From: Cytobacillus suaedae | GTDB taxonomy: Bacteria; Bacillota; Bacilli; Bacillales; Bacillaceae_L | Direction: 5' to 3' | Assembly: GCA_014960805.1 (NCBI GenBank) | Contig: CP063163.1 | Coordinates: forward strand, 2,250,001 to 2,314,000 | Length of the DNA stretch: 64,000 nucleotides | In this document: in pieces, positions 52,994-62,266 of the stretch | Layout of the letters: every line of letters begins with the position of its first letter | Numbering within the stretch: position 1 is the first letter of the stretch | Notes under the pieces: model-generated | Told to the model about the DNA's origin: nothing | Seen by the model: the letters and a program-made list of their open reading frames with translations, nothing else | The model's database searches: none | Made by a program: the position numbers and the translations under genes

Positions 52994-53158
52994 TTAAAAC
53001 TTTCTTTCCATATACCCATATGTACATATATGGCAATTTTTCTTATCCTTTCCCTTACATTGCTCACAAATATGAAATCCGCATCGATCACAAACAAACC
53101 AAATAATTTCCCTCGGGTATTCATCCTTACAACTTTGACACGGAATATACGTAATCAT
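52994..53158 (-). CDS. Cysteine-rich zinc-finger microprotein
   Basis: 54 aa, below common length cut-offs. Sequence landmarks: PCQSCKDEYPRE, FVCDRCGFHICEQCKG and NCHICTYGY, giving four C-x2-C pairs with interleaved His, the layout of a RING- or double zinc-ribbon-like fold. GGAGGTTAG lies 5 bases before ATG 53158, a strong site. The RBS is complementary to an upstream sequence (53211-53219), which suggests translational control. The family was not recognised; it may bind nucleic acid or a protein partner. Confidence 0.75.
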   Translation of the reverse strand: MITYIPCQSCKDEYPREIIWFVCDRCGFHICEQCKGKDKKNCHICTYGYMERKF

Positions 53159-53162
53159 AATT

Positions 53163-53219
53163 CTAACCTCCATCGTAAAAAGTTTAGTATCTTACCTAAT
53201 ATTTATACACGGAGGTTAG
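53163..53219 (-). promoter_or_regulatory. Inverted repeat that can mask the microprotein RBS
   Basis: In the minus-strand transcript CTAACCTCC (from 53219-53211) is an exact 9-base complement of GGAGGTTAG (53171-53163), which holds the Shine-Dalgarno site of the zinc-finger microprotein gene. The loop is 39 bases. Confidence 0.55.
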
Positions 53220-53316
53220 TTTTTAGACATTCTTCTGTCTGTAACTGATTATTTTTCAAGACATTTTTGAAACTTAATGGTTGTTTATTCGTCTACTATA
53301 ATGGAGGTGAAACGAT

Positions 53317-53451
53317 TTGTCTTGGAACTCAATCTTATTTGGTGCTATAGCCGGAATTCTTTCATTTATTTTTATCGGTGGGGTAAGTGAATTGACAATA
53401 ACTAATATTCTATTAGGTTTTATCGCGGGAAAATTAATGGATAAAAAATAA
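53317..53451 (+). CDS. Small hydrophobic protein, 44 aa
   Basis: A TTG start at 53317 has GGAGGTG 7 bases upstream. The product MSWNSILFGAIAGILSFIF... has two short hydrophobic segments (5-20 and 28-40) separated by GGVSELT and ends in KLMDKK, so a membrane peptide is likely. No family was recognised. It is divergent from the zinc-finger microprotein. It could be a sporulation or toxin-like small protein; nothing in its context decides this. Confidence 0.55.
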   Translation: MSWNSILFGAIAGILSFIFIGGVSELTITNILLGFIAGKLMDKK

Positions 53452-53472
53452 AGAAACTATACATACCAAAAA

Positions 53473-53494
53473 CCGCATAGATAGCTCTATGCGG
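53473..53494 (-). terminator. Terminator after the alkD pseudogene
   Basis: CCGCATAGA / TCTATGCGG perfect stem with TTTTT on the minus strand. It may also serve the plus-strand small gene. Confidence 0.85.
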
Positions 53495-53503
53495 ATACTA
53501 CTT

Positions 53504-54166
53504 TTATACGTATTTACTCCCCTCTCGGATACTTAATTTAGCTAAGGGATTTTTTGCTATAAATTGTCTTACAGAAGTAGGATTTGTCTTGGAGTATTCT
53601 CTTAATGCCCAGCCAATAGCCTTTTGAATAAAGAACTCCTTGCTATCGGCATTTAGTAAAATATATCGATAAAGCTTTGCCTCATCTATCTCGACCTTAA
53701 AACGAAGCTGATATAAAATTGCTGTTCGACGAAGCCATAAATGGTCACTAGTTGCCCAACCTTCGATGGATTCTTCAATTATTTCAGGGTACTCTTTGGC
53801 AATCTTTCCAACAGGATGAGCTGCCAAAGTATCTACAGTGTCCCACCATGATTTAGTCATGATAAGTTTTTTCATAAGCAACAAATGAGTAGAGTTTACT
53901 TTCTTTAAAGATTTATTTATATAGTCTAATGCAGCATATTGATACTCTCTCTCATCCATTTCCCATAATAGTTCAACAAGAGTAGGCTTAAACTCATCCT
54001 TTAAAATGCTCGTTTCTGTATAGAATTTTCTCATCAATTCTCTTCTTAATGGAGTTTTAATTCCGAGAAAGGGAAAATGATTTTTCATATACTTCTTCAT
54101 CGAAATAGAATTTTCCTCATTACGCTTCTATTCAAATAAAGTAACAAGGTCTCTTAGCTCGTTCAT
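53504..54166 (-). pseudogene. AlkD-type DNA glycosylase gene with in-frame TAG at codon 13
   Basis: The frame from ATG 54166 (AGAGGA 6 bases upstream) reads MNELRDLVTLFE-TAG-KRNEENSISMKKYMKNHFPFLGI and continues for 198 more residues without a shift. The whole aligns base for base in length with B. cereus AlkD (RYMKNHFLFLGI, MTKSWWDTVD, EFFIQKAIGWALREY). AlkD removes 3- and 7-alkylpurines using HEAT repeats; the catalytic Asp in SWWDTVD is kept. The TAG at 54128-54130 removes the normal start. ATG 54100 could restart a protein 22 residues shorter, but its RBS is poorly spaced. It may be a recent pseudogene, a restart product, or a sequencing error. Confidence 0.75.
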
Positions 54167-54223
54167 TTTTAATCCTCTATTCGTGCTTATTTTCTCAACT
54201 CAATCTTACAAAACCACATTTTA

Positions 54224-55192
54224 TCATCCACTAAAACCTTCAACCTCTTCCACATTCGGCAACGCTGCAATCGCCCCAACCTTTGTACAAACAATTGCAC
54301 CCACACGGTTACTAAATGTCACTATTTCTTTCATACGGTTAAAATCAGACAATAATTCAATCGGAGTCTCTTCCATAGAAAGTTGATAAAGAATTGCACC
54401 AACAAAAGCATCCCCTGCTCCAGTAGAATCAATGCTCTTAACCTTGATACTCTGTACTGTTTCACTTTTCATTCTATTGGAAATAAAGGTTCCCTCTTGT
54501 CCTAAAGTTACGGCCACGACCTTTGCGCCTAACTCGTGAAGGCTTTGAACAGCTTCTTTCATTTCATTAAAGCCAGTAATAATTTGTAGTTCCTCGAAGC
54601 TCACCTTTACGAAATCCGCTAAAGAGATACCTTCCTTAGCAATCGAAATAAAGGTCTCTTTTGAACCCTTCCAGAGATCTTCCCGAAAGTTCGGATCAAA
54701 TGATACAAGTTTCCCATTTGATTTTGCCTGTTTCATAATATTCAAGTATGTAGATTTAAATGGATCTCCAAGTAGAGCAGTTGCTGACCCAAAGTGAAAA
54801 ATAGAAAAATCATTAAGTCTTGATTCATCAATGTCTTCCATTGTCATCAAAGCATCTGAACCACGATTAAAAACAAAATCACGTTCTCCATCTTCCTTAC
54901 GTGAGACAAAGGCTAAAGTTGTCGCATGCTTTTCATCAAAAACAATCATTGATGTATCAATACCCAAGTCATCTAATGTCTTTTTTAGAAAGTAACCGAA
55001 AGGGTCTTTACCAACCTTCCCGCTAAATACCGCATCTCCACCCAGTTTTACGATTGCAGCACAAACATTTGCAGGAGCACCGCCTGCTTGTTTTTCAAAT
55101 GTACGCCCTTCAATTAGATCAACATTGACATCAGTACAGAAAAAATCAATTAGAAGTTCACCTACACATAATACTTTCTGATTTGAACTCAT
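54224..55192 (-). CDS. PfkB-family fructokinase
   Basis: 322 aa ribokinase-like kinase. GELLIDF (11-17), [16 protein letters not shown] (37-52), DPNFREDLW and the C-terminal signature [14 protein letters not shown] with catalytic Asp near residue 256. It phosphorylates fructose to fructose-6-phosphate with ATP. It is 21 bases downstream of the GH32 gene, last in the sugar cluster, which supports fructose as the substrate. Gene names such as scrK are used for such enzymes, but the orthologue is not certain. Confidence 0.88.
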   Translation of the reverse strand: MSSNQKVLCVGELLIDFFCTDVNVDLIEGRTFEKQAGGAPANVCAAIVKLGGDAVFSGKVGKDPFGYFLKKTLDDLGIDTSMIVFDEKHATTLAFVSRKEDGERDFVFNRGSDALMTMEDIDESRLNDFSIFHFGSATALLGDPFKSTYLNIMKQAKSNGKLVSFDPNFREDLWKGSKETFISIAKEGISLADFVKVSFEELQIITGFNEMKEAVQSLHELGAKVVAVTLGQEGTFISNRMKSETVQSIKVKSIDSTGAGDAFVGAILYQLSMEETPIELLSDFNRMKEIVTFSNRVGAIVCTKVGAIAALPNVEEVEGFSG

Positions 55193-55213
55193 TCCCCTAA
55201 ACCTCTCCTCTTT

Positions 55214-56692
55214 TTAAAATGCACCTGCAACCGTCCATTTTTCTACCTTTAATAACTCAATTTCTCCTTCACTAAAGAACTGAATAGCTATCGATTCTTC
55301 ATTTGGGTAGACTCGACCTGTCATTACCTTTTCACCTTCATTAATAAATAACTCAACAGAAGAAGAATCAAGAAATAAATGTAGGTGTAGTTTGTTGTCA
55401 ATTAATTCGACGGGAGCTTGACGGATTCCTTTAGGACCAGCCCCTGAATTGTCTCGATTAAAGGTGATCATCTTTGTTCTAGTGTCATAATACAACACTG
55501 TTTCTTCACCTAAATCTTCGTTCACCCTTACCTTTAGTCCAAACTGTGTTGCATCTTTTGCGTCAATCGTTACTTTTAATTCAACGAAACTCCCATCCAC
55601 TTTTGGCAGCACTTCAATACCATTTACCTGGATATTTTCATAAGCAACCTCGTCTTTACGCAGCGATTTTAATTCAGGAACTGGAAGACTACGGATCGTT
55701 CCATTTTCAAGTGTGATTACTCTTGGCAAGGTAATTGCACCTGCCCATTGATGTTTCTGTTCAGGCATTTCACTTTCCCACATATTCATCCATGCTAGCA
55801 CAATTCGACGGCCTTGCTCGTCAATGGTTGTTTGTGGTGCATAAACATCAAAGCCATAATCGAGTAATTGAAAAGGACCATGTTCTAAAATCCCTGTTTC
55901 ATAGTTTAGCTTTCCAACCACATATCCTGACTGGTGAAGATTGTGGTACATATACTCCTCGGGTGCCATTCCTTGCGGAGACATAAGAAGAATATCCTGT
56001 TCATCTATGGTAAAGATATCTGGGCACTCCCACATATAGCCAAAGTTCCCTGTTCCAGTAGCAGCCACATTCATAAATTCCCAATCCACTAAATCTTTTG
56101 AACGATAAAGTAAAATTTGACCGATGTTCTGATTGGTTTTAGAGCCTAGTACGCAATAATAGTGCTCACCTTTTTTCCATACTTTAGGATCTCTAAAATG
56201 AAAAGGATGAATGTTGCCTTCAGGAGCAGTCGAGATGACAGGGTTTTGTTTATCTTTTACAAAATGAATCCCATCTTCACTAGAAGCTATACATTGCACC
56301 TGCTTTAGGTGATGGTCATGGTCATCACCGGTCCACACATTCCCTGTATACATAAGATATATTTTATCATCGATTTGAATGGCACTTCCTGAGAAACACC
56401 CATCTTGATCGTAATCTTCACTAGGAGCAAGCGCGATTGGAAGATGCTCCCACCTTGCCAAATCTTTGCTTTTCACATGGCCCCAATACATAGGTCCCCA
56501 ATGAGGTGAAAAAGGATGATGCTGATAGAATAAATGATACTCTCCATTATAAAAACTAAACCCATTTGGATCATTCATCCATCCAACTTGGGGAGCAACA
56601 TGATAGGTTGGGTACCATTGACTTTTACGAATTTCTTCATGCTTAGCCTTCAGTACTTCCTCTGCTTGATTAATCTTTTCACCATGGTTCAT
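55214..56692 (-). CDS. GH32 beta-fructosidase (sucrose/sucrose-6-phosphate hydrolase type)
   Basis: 492 aa. The three catalytic carboxylates of GH32 are present: nucleophile D41 in WMNDPNG, D168 in FRDPK and acid/base E222 in WECPD. A C-terminal beta-sandwich (about 345-492) follows the five-bladed propeller. There is no signal peptide, so it acts inside the cell on sucrose or short fructans. Because the import system here is ABC type, not PTS, the substrate should be unphosphorylated. ATG 56692 follows GAGGAAA. It is separated from the importer genes by a terminator and probably has its own promoter too. Confidence 0.92.
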   Translation of the reverse strand: MNHGEKINQAEEVLKAKHEEIRKSQWYPTYHVAPQVGWMNDPNGFSFYNGEYHLFYQHHPFSPHWGPMYWGHVKSKDLARWEHLPIALAPSEDYDQDGCFSGSAIQIDDKIYLMYTGNVWTGDDHDHHLKQVQCIASSEDGIHFVKDKQNPVISTAPEGNIHPFHFRDPKVWKKGEHYYCVLGSKTNQNIGQILLYRSKDLVDWEFMNVAATGTGNFGYMWECPDIFTIDEQDILLMSPQGMAPEEYMYHNLHQSGYVVGKLNYETGILEHGPFQLLDYGFDVYAPQTTIDEQGRRIVLAWMNMWESEMPEQKHQWAGAITLPRVITLENGTIRSLPVPELKSLRKDEVAYENIQVNGIEVLPKVDGSFVELKVTIDAKDATQFGLKVRVNEDLGEETVLYYDTRTKMITFNRDNSGAGPKGIRQAPVELIDNKLHLHLFLDSSSVELFINEGEKVMTGRVYPNEESIAIQFFSEGEIELLKVEKWTVAGAF

Positions 56693-56785
56693 ATTTCCTC
56701 GGTCCCTTCTTTTTTCATCTATGTACATAGTGTCGTTTCTTTTAATAAATCTCAAACATTTTTTTCAAACGTTAAGCAAAAAACA

Positions 56786-56809
56786 AACCTTGGCAACTTA
56801 ACCAAGGTT
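56786..56809. terminator. Terminator after the sugar ABC importer genes
   Basis: AACCTTGG / CCAAGGTT stem, 8-base loop, TGTTTTTT on the minus strand and TTGTTTTT on the plus strand. It may give partial termination before the GH32-fructokinase genes. Confidence 0.8.
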
Positions 56810-56821
56810 TTGTTTTTATTA

Positions 56822-57649
56822 TTATTTATCACCTGTAAATGAAATGCCCTTAATAAAGTAACGATTGAAGAATGCGTATAGCAATAAAACAGGTAAGGTA
56901 AAGACCATGGAAGCCGCCATTATATAATTCCAATAACTAATATACTGCCCTTTAAAGGTGTTCAATCCTAATGGAAGAGTGAATAATTCAGGATCCGATA
57001 GAATAATTAACGGTCTCATAAAATCATTCCATGAACCCATGAATACAAATATAGCTTGTGCTGCAAGAGCTGGTGTAGCCATTGGTAATACGATTCTAAA
57101 AAACGTTCCGAATTTTCCTAATCCATCTAACTCTGCTGCTTCCTCTAGTTCCTTGGGGAAGTTAATGAAAAACTGTCGCATCATAAAAATAAATGTAGCA
57201 TTAATCATTCCAGGAACAATCATACCCTGATACGAATTTAACCAGCCTATTTCTTTTAAAATTAAGTAGTTCGGAATCATCGTTACTTGTCCTGGTATCA
57301 TTAACACGGCAAGAATTATTATAAAGAGTGTTTTTTTACCAGGAAAGCTTAACCTTGCCAATGCATACCCTGCCATTGAGTTAAAAAGAATATTTAAGCT
57401 AGTTACAGATACTGCAATAAAAATACTATTAAATAACCAGCGTGGAAAGAGCTCTTGTTCTACGAAAATCATTTTATAATTTTCTAACGTAAACTCCCTA
57501 GGAATAAAACTGATAGTCCCACTCACAATCTCCTCTAATGTTTTAAATGAAGAGGACAGTGCCCACAAAAAAGGTATTAACGTGATTAACGCGTATACAG
57601 TTAGGATCGTGTATAATAGTCCTTTACCGAAACCGATCTTTCTCTTCAT
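56822..57649 (-). CDS. Carbohydrate ABC importer permease (CUT1, MalG-like)
   Basis: 275 aa with six helices. The EAA loop ELEEAAELDGLGKFGTFFRIVLPMATP (about 165-190) contacts the shared ATPase, and the C-terminus NRYFIKGISFTGDK is typical of MalG-like permeases. It starts 17 bases after the first permease gene. It is the second half of the membrane channel for the sugar-binding protein of this cluster. Confidence 0.92.
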   Translation of the reverse strand: MKRKIGFGKGLLYTILTVYALITLIPFLWALSSSFKTLEEIVSGTISFIPREFTLENYKMIFVEQELFPRWLFNSIFIAVSVTSLNILFNSMAGYALARLSFPGKKTLFIIILAVLMIPGQVTMIPNYLILKEIGWLNSYQGMIVPGMINATFIFMMRQFFINFPKELEEAAELDGLGKFGTFFRIVLPMATPALAAQAIFVFMGSWNDFMRPLIILSDPELFTLPLGLNTFKGQYISYWNYIMAASMVFTLPVLLLYAFFNRYFIKGISFTGDK

Positions 57650-57666
57650 GTTCTTCTGACCTCCTC

Positions 57667-58560
57667 TTAGTATAGAGATTCTTCTTTTGAAAATTTCCGT
57701 TGAAGTGCTGTTGCAGTTAGAATCACAACCGCTAAAGCAAATGCTAGGGCAGCTGCATATCCCATTGTGCCTAAGTTTTTAAACGCATATTGATAGATAA
57801 GTAAGACAACGGTAAGGGTTGAATTATTCGGACCTCCTGAACCTGCAGAGAAGATATACGATTGATCAAATAATTGGAAGGTACCGATAATACCCATAAT
57901 GACCACAAAAGAAGTTACAGGACGTAAATTAGGAACCGTAATATAAAAGAACTTTTGGATTGCATTTGCACCATCTAAATCGGCAGCTTCATAAAGCGAA
58001 TCTGGTATTCCCTGAAGTGCAGCTAAGTATATTACCATGAAGAAAGGTGCTGTTGACCAAATATTCATGATCATAATTGCATTTAACGCTACTGAAGGAT
58101 CACCCATCCAGTTATAAGTTGGTAATCCAACAATATCTAACATCTTATTGATAAGTCCGTTTTGATTATACATCCACATGAATATTAAAGTTAATACGGC
58201 TGAAGACGTTAACGTAGGTAAAAAGTATACAATTCGAAAGAATTTCTGTCCTTTTAGCCCAGCATTAAGTGACGCAGCTAAAACTAATGCTAAAAATGTT
58301 TGCGTTGGTACAACAATCGCCACATATTTAAACGTATTCCAAAGGGCAATTTGTGCACGGCTGTCATCCGCTATTCTTGTAAAGTTATCAATTCCTACGA
58401 AATCAAATGATACCGTTCCTAATAGCTGTACTTTGTGAAAGGATAGAAAAATCGCATATAGGATAGGACCTATTATAAAGAGTAGTAGTACGAATAGTGT
58501 CGGGGACATAAACAAATACCCTTGACCTGCTTCACGTAATAACTTTTTCCGATTTCTCAT
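57667..58560 (-). CDS. Carbohydrate ABC importer permease (CUT1, MalF-like)
   Basis: 297 aa, six helices, with the EAA loop SLYEAADLDGANAIQKFFYITVPNLRP (about 187-213). It follows the binding-protein gene after a 180-base gap that contains a long stem-loop. No ATPase gene is present in the cluster, so a shared MsmX-type ATPase encoded elsewhere must serve it. Confidence 0.92.
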   Translation of the reverse strand: MRNRKKLLREAGQGYLFMSPTLFVLLLFIIGPILYAIFLSFHKVQLLGTVSFDFVGIDNFTRIADDSRAQIALWNTFKYVAIVVPTQTFLALVLAASLNAGLKGQKFFRIVYFLPTLTSSAVLTLIFMWMYNQNGLINKMLDIVGLPTYNWMGDPSVALNAIMIMNIWSTAPFFMVIYLAALQGIPDSLYEAADLDGANAIQKFFYITVPNLRPVTSFVVIMGIIGTFQLFDQSYIFSAGSGGPNNSTLTVVLLIYQYAFKNLGTMGYAAALAFALAVVILTATALQRKFSKEESLY

Positions 58561-58632
58561 TTTCTCAACTCCCTCTTTCTGTTAACCTTTAAGTCTTGTG
58601 ATTTCATGTGATTGGAAGTTTCCTAGTTGATA

Positions 58633-58695
58633 CTTTCTATCTCAACTCTTTCTAACGATTTTCATTCAAATCATTACAAAGAGTTGAATAGAAAG
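58633..58695 (-). other. Intercistronic stem-loop between binding-protein and permease genes
   Basis: CTTTCTAT(C)TCAACTCTTT pairs with AAAGAGTTGA-ATAGAAAG, an 18-bp stem with one bulge and a 26-base loop. There is no T-run, so mRNA stabilisation or processing is more likely than termination. The layout would give excess binding protein. Confidence 0.6.
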
Positions 58696-58740
58696 AGTCG
58701 AGGAGGGAAGAACCCCTCCCCTATCTTTTCAAGTTAAATA

Positions 58741-60009
58741 TTAGTTATTGTCAATTTCTTTGTTTGCCACTTCTTGTGCTTCTTTCAATGCTTCAGCTAG
58801 AGGACGATCTCCTAGGTAGGCACTTACAAATTGATTGTTAAAGTTTGTGAAAATGATTGGTAAATTTGTTCCATCAGACCAAACTGTTGCATAAGGAGCA
58901 CCTGCAACAAGTGCGCCACGTAATTCATCTTTGTCATACCCTAATTTTTCAGCAACTGACTTACGTGAAGGTAACTCAAAGCCTTTAGAAGTCCACGTTT
59001 CCATTCCTTCTTTACCAGTTAGGTACGAAATTAATGTTGCAGCTGCTTCTTTCTTTTCAGATGCAGCGTTCATTACGTAAGCTACAGTAAATGCCATTGT
59101 TCCATTTTTACCATCAATCGTAGGAACTTCAGCTGTTCCGAAATCGATATCTGGGAATGTGTTTTGAATATAAGGAATTGCCCAGTTCCCTTCAATAACC
59201 ATTGCCGCTTTTCCTTGACCAAACATTTCTCCTGTCCAACCAGCACCAACTTGGCTAGGTTGTGCAGCTGTCTTATCAACTAAAGCTTGATCAACATATG
59301 GTTGAAGACCAGCAACAACTTTTGAGTCAGCAAAGTTCGCTTTATTATCTACAACTACGTCTCCGCCTTTAGATTCAGCAACAAACATTAAACGAGCAAG
59401 CTCTGGATTTTGTCCAAATCCGTATACATCAGTACCTTTTGTAAGTGCTTTAGAAACTTCACGTAATTCATCCCAGGTTGTTGGAACTTCTACACCAGCT
59501 TCAGCAAACATTGCTTTGTTGTAGAATAATGCTAAAGTTGAATACCCTTTTGGATAACCATATGTTACGCCATCTTTTTGGAATGCTTCTAATAAAGGAG
59601 CTTCAAAATCTGCCGCATCAAAGTCTTCAGGCATGTGCTCATCAAGTGGTTCAAGAACACCTGTTTCAATTAAACCAGGTGCTTCAAAAGCATCTAGGTA
59701 GAACACATCTGGACCTTCTCCACCTATTAATCTAGTTTTAACAACATCCATGTATTGATCAGCAATTACTTCATGCTTTACCTTAATGTTTGGATGTTTG
59801 TCTTCAAAGTCTACTAGTACTTGCTTTAATAAATCTGCTTCTTCAGGAGATGACCCCCAACCAGCAAGTGTAATTTCTACTTGTTTTCCTTCTTCTTTTG
59901 GAGCATCTTTAGATGTAGTGTCTTTATCATCACCACTGCAACCTGCTAAAATACTACTAGCTAATAATGTGGTCATACCAAGTGTAGCAAGCCATTTCTT
60001 ATTAAACAT
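58741..60009 (-). CDS. Sugar ABC importer substrate-binding lipoprotein
   Basis: 422 aa SBP_bac_1 protein. A lipobox, LLASSILAGC with C24, marks a membrane-anchored lipoprotein, unlike the peptide-binding protein at 21 kb. The mature part has the family pattern EITLAGWGSSPEE, GPDVFYLDAFE and MVIEGNWAIPY. It captures an oligosaccharide outside the cell for the MalF/MalG-like permeases. It is 60 bases after the glucosidase gene in the same transcript. The ligand is probably a fructoside or alpha-glucoside, judged by neighbours. Confidence 0.92.
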   Translation of the reverse strand: MFNKKWLATLGMTTLLASSILAGCSGDDKDTTSKDAPKEEGKQVEITLAGWGSSPEEADLLKQVLVDFEDKHPNIKVKHEVIADQYMDVVKTRLIGGEGPDVFYLDAFEAPGLIETGVLEPLDEHMPEDFDAADFEAPLLEAFQKDGVTYGYPKGYSTLALFYNKAMFAEAGVEVPTTWDELREVSKALTKGTDVYGFGQNPELARLMFVAESKGGDVVVDNKANFADSKVVAGLQPYVDQALVDKTAAQPSQVGAGWTGEMFGQGKAAMVIEGNWAIPYIQNTFPDIDFGTAEVPTIDGKNGTMAFTVAYVMNAASEKKEAAATLISYLTGKEGMETWTSKGFELPSRKSVAEKLGYDKDELRGALVAGAPYATVWSDGTNLPIIFTNFNNQFVSAYLGDRPLAEALKEAQEVANKEIDNN

Positions 60010-60069
60010 TTTAATTTTCCCCTTTCATCTTTAAGAAATTTTATCTATCGAAGAAACCTTCGAATAAGA

Positions 60070-62154
60070 TCAATTAGTAATAACTTCGTAACCAGTTGTG
60101 TTTTCTAAGATTTCCAATCCTTCATGAGTCACTCGAAGAGATAGTAATCCCTTTCCAATTGAGAGATTTCTAACCTCGAGTTCATTCATCTGTTTTAGCA
60201 ATTTTGGAGAAATCACAACTTGTTTTTTCAAACTATTAGGAAAAAGACCTAACATAGATTGTACAAAAACGAGTGGAGTTCCTGCTGCCCATGCTTGTGG
60301 TGAGCATGCAACCGGATATTTTACAGCCTTACCATTAGATTTTTCATAACCGCAGAAAAGTTCAGGTAAGCGATCATATTCAAAATAACTTGACGCATCG
60401 ATTAAACCTTGCATCACTGTATTAGCTGCTTCACTCTTTTGGAGCTTACTCATACCAAGGAGAATCATGCTATTATCATGAGGCCAAATACTTCCATCAT
60501 GGTAGCTCATAGGGTTATAACCAGCCTCATCTGCTCCCATTGTTCGAATGCCATATCCTGAGAACATTTTTGATGATACAAGCATATTAACTACAGAATT
60601 GACTCTTTCAGGTGAAAGCATATCAGAGAACAATACATGTCCAGGATTTGATGTAATTGTACCTACCTGCTGTTTATGTTCATCCAATGCAATGGCATAA
60701 TAACTTACATCATCCATCCAGAATGCTTCTTCAAACTTATCTCTAAGAGAACTTGCTTGTTCTTTCAGTTCATTTGCTTTTTCACTATTTCCAAGAGTTT
60801 CATAGATTTCAGCTAGTTCCATTTTCGCTTGGTACACATAGCCTTGAACTTCACTTAAAGCAATTGGCGTTTTTGCGTAATCTCCATTACGGTGAACAAT
60901 TGAATCACCAGAGTCTTTCCAACCTTGGTTGGCAATTCCCTTACTTGATTCTTGATGATACTCGATAAACAAATCACCATCACGATCCCCATAATGATCA
61001 ATCCAATTTAGAGCTGCCTCTATGTTTTCACTTAACGTAGTTACAATTTCTAAATCCCCCGTCCAGCGAACATACTGAGTTAACAGCACTAAAAATAATG
61101 GTGTAGCATCAATTGTTCCGTAATATGGTGTAAACGGAATTTGATTTGTATTCGCTAGCTCTCCATAACGAATTTCGTGCATAATCTTTCCTGGCTGTTC
61201 ATCTCTCCAAGGATCGACCTTGGTTCCTTGCTGACTTGCCATCGTTAACAATGTACCTTTGGCAACTTCAGGATTAAAAGGTAGCATTTGAAGTGCAGCT
61301 ATTAAACTATCTCTTCCAAATGGAACTCCGAACCATGGTAGTCCAGCAACCGGGAACTTGCCATATCCTAAGTCGGTTAATAGTACTCGTAAATCTCCTA
61401 TACCACGGTCTATCAAACGTTGTAATGGTTCATAATTTGTCTTCACTCTTGTAATTGATCTTTCCCAATCTTCATAAGATTGCTTAAGATTTTTTAAAGC
61501 CTGGCCTAATACTAATGGTTTCTTGACATCTTCTTGACCAATCGTTGGTTGAATCATAAACGTGATAGTATCTTCTTCTAAATGGTTTAATTTAAAATCA
61601 AAGTAAACGCTTCCATCTGAATCAGATAATTGTTCTGGTTTATCCCAAGATATGGTCGTTGCTCGATTTAGATTATCGGCTCCTTCATAGTTGAAAGTTA
61701 TTGACTTGTTTGAAATGGTTTGACCCGTTCTTTTACCAATCTCTCCTGTTTGAAACCCACGGACAATGAACATATCTGAAAAATCAACATCAAAATGAAG
61801 ACTCACATTAAAGCTAACTGATTTTGGATAATAGTTTTTCACCTTTATAGACTCATATAAAACATCATCGTAAATAAAGCGAGTTCTTGTCATTTCCACT
61901 GATTCACGCCATAAGATTAATTCACCGTCTTTTTCCATATGAGGGTTGGTGAGTAAGATTTTCGACATATAATTTTCTGCTGCATCTGAGGCAAGTAAGA
62001 TTGGATTTTCTCCATTAATCTTTAAATCTAACTTACTTAAAAAACGTGTATCCTTCGTATAAAGACCAAGTCCATACGGATGATTTTCCGTAATGTTTCC
62101 ATTTGTATCTGTTAATAAGAAGAGATCATTTTCTTTGATGACTCTGTAATCCAT
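60070..62154 (-). CDS. Amylo-alpha-1,6-glucosidase-like glycosidase
   Basis: 694 aa. The N-terminal domain (1-210) is of the glycogen-debranching N_bis type (NDLFLLTDTNGNI, YTKDTRFLS). The C-terminal (alpha/alpha)6 barrel has GVPFGRDSLIAALQ, GWKDSGDSI and SYHDGSIWPHDNSMI, where the conserved Asp/Glu residues of this group lie. It likely hydrolyses an alpha-glucoside or related oligosaccharide in the cytoplasm. AGGAGG lies 5 bases before ATG 62154. It is the first gene of the operator-controlled transcript. Its real substrate is unknown; family names overstate the link to glycogen. Confidence 0.83.
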   Translation of the reverse strand: MDYRVIKENDLFLLTDTNGNITENHPYGLGLYTKDTRFLSKLDLKINGENPILLASDAAENYMSKILLTNPHMEKDGELILWRESVEMTRTRFIYDDVLYESIKVKNYYPKSVSFNVSLHFDVDFSDMFIVRGFQTGEIGKRTGQTISNKSITFNYEGADNLNRATTISWDKPEQLSDSDGSVYFDFKLNHLEEDTITFMIQPTIGQEDVKKPLVLGQALKNLKQSYEDWERSITRVKTNYEPLQRLIDRGIGDLRVLLTDLGYGKFPVAGLPWFGVPFGRDSLIAALQMLPFNPEVAKGTLLTMASQQGTKVDPWRDEQPGKIMHEIRYGELANTNQIPFTPYYGTIDATPLFLVLLTQYVRWTGDLEIVTTLSENIEAALNWIDHYGDRDGDLFIEYHQESSKGIANQGWKDSGDSIVHRNGDYAKTPIALSEVQGYVYQAKMELAEIYETLGNSEKANELKEQASSLRDKFEEAFWMDDVSYYAIALDEHKQQVGTITSNPGHVLFSDMLSPERVNSVVNMLVSSKMFSGYGIRTMGADEAGYNPMSYHDGSIWPHDNSMILLGMSKLQKSEAANTVMQGLIDASSYFEYDRLPELFCGYEKSNGKAVKYPVACSPQAWAAGTPLVFVQSMLGLFPNSLKKQVVISPKLLKQMNELEVRNLSIGKGLLSLRVTHEGLEILENTTGYEVITN

Positions 62155-62210
62155 AGGTACCTCCTAATGCTTTATTGCCATGAGTACTTTTAATTGAAGT
62201 CTCTTTTTAT

Positions 62211-62224
62211 CCGAAACGTTTTGG
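62211..62224. promoter_or_regulatory. LacI-family operator, downstream copy
   Basis: CCGAAACGTTTTGG, a near-perfect palindrome with a central CG. It lies between the predicted -10 and the glucosidase start. Confidence 0.8.
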
Positions 62225-62236
62225 ATAACCGTGAAA

Positions 62237-62266
62237 AAAATATCGAATATTTTCGAATTCCATCAA
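62237..62266 (-). promoter_or_regulatory. Predicted promoter of the sugar operon
   Basis: TTGATG, 18 bases, TATTTT on the minus strand, between the two LacI-type operators. The -35 touches the upstream operator. Confidence 0.5.

Noticed and set aside
52910-53248. Plus-strand frame of 112 codons upstream of the kinase
   Set aside because: It is antisense to the cysteine-rich microprotein at 52994-53158, which has a strong RBS and a coherent C-x2-C pattern. The plus frame has neither.
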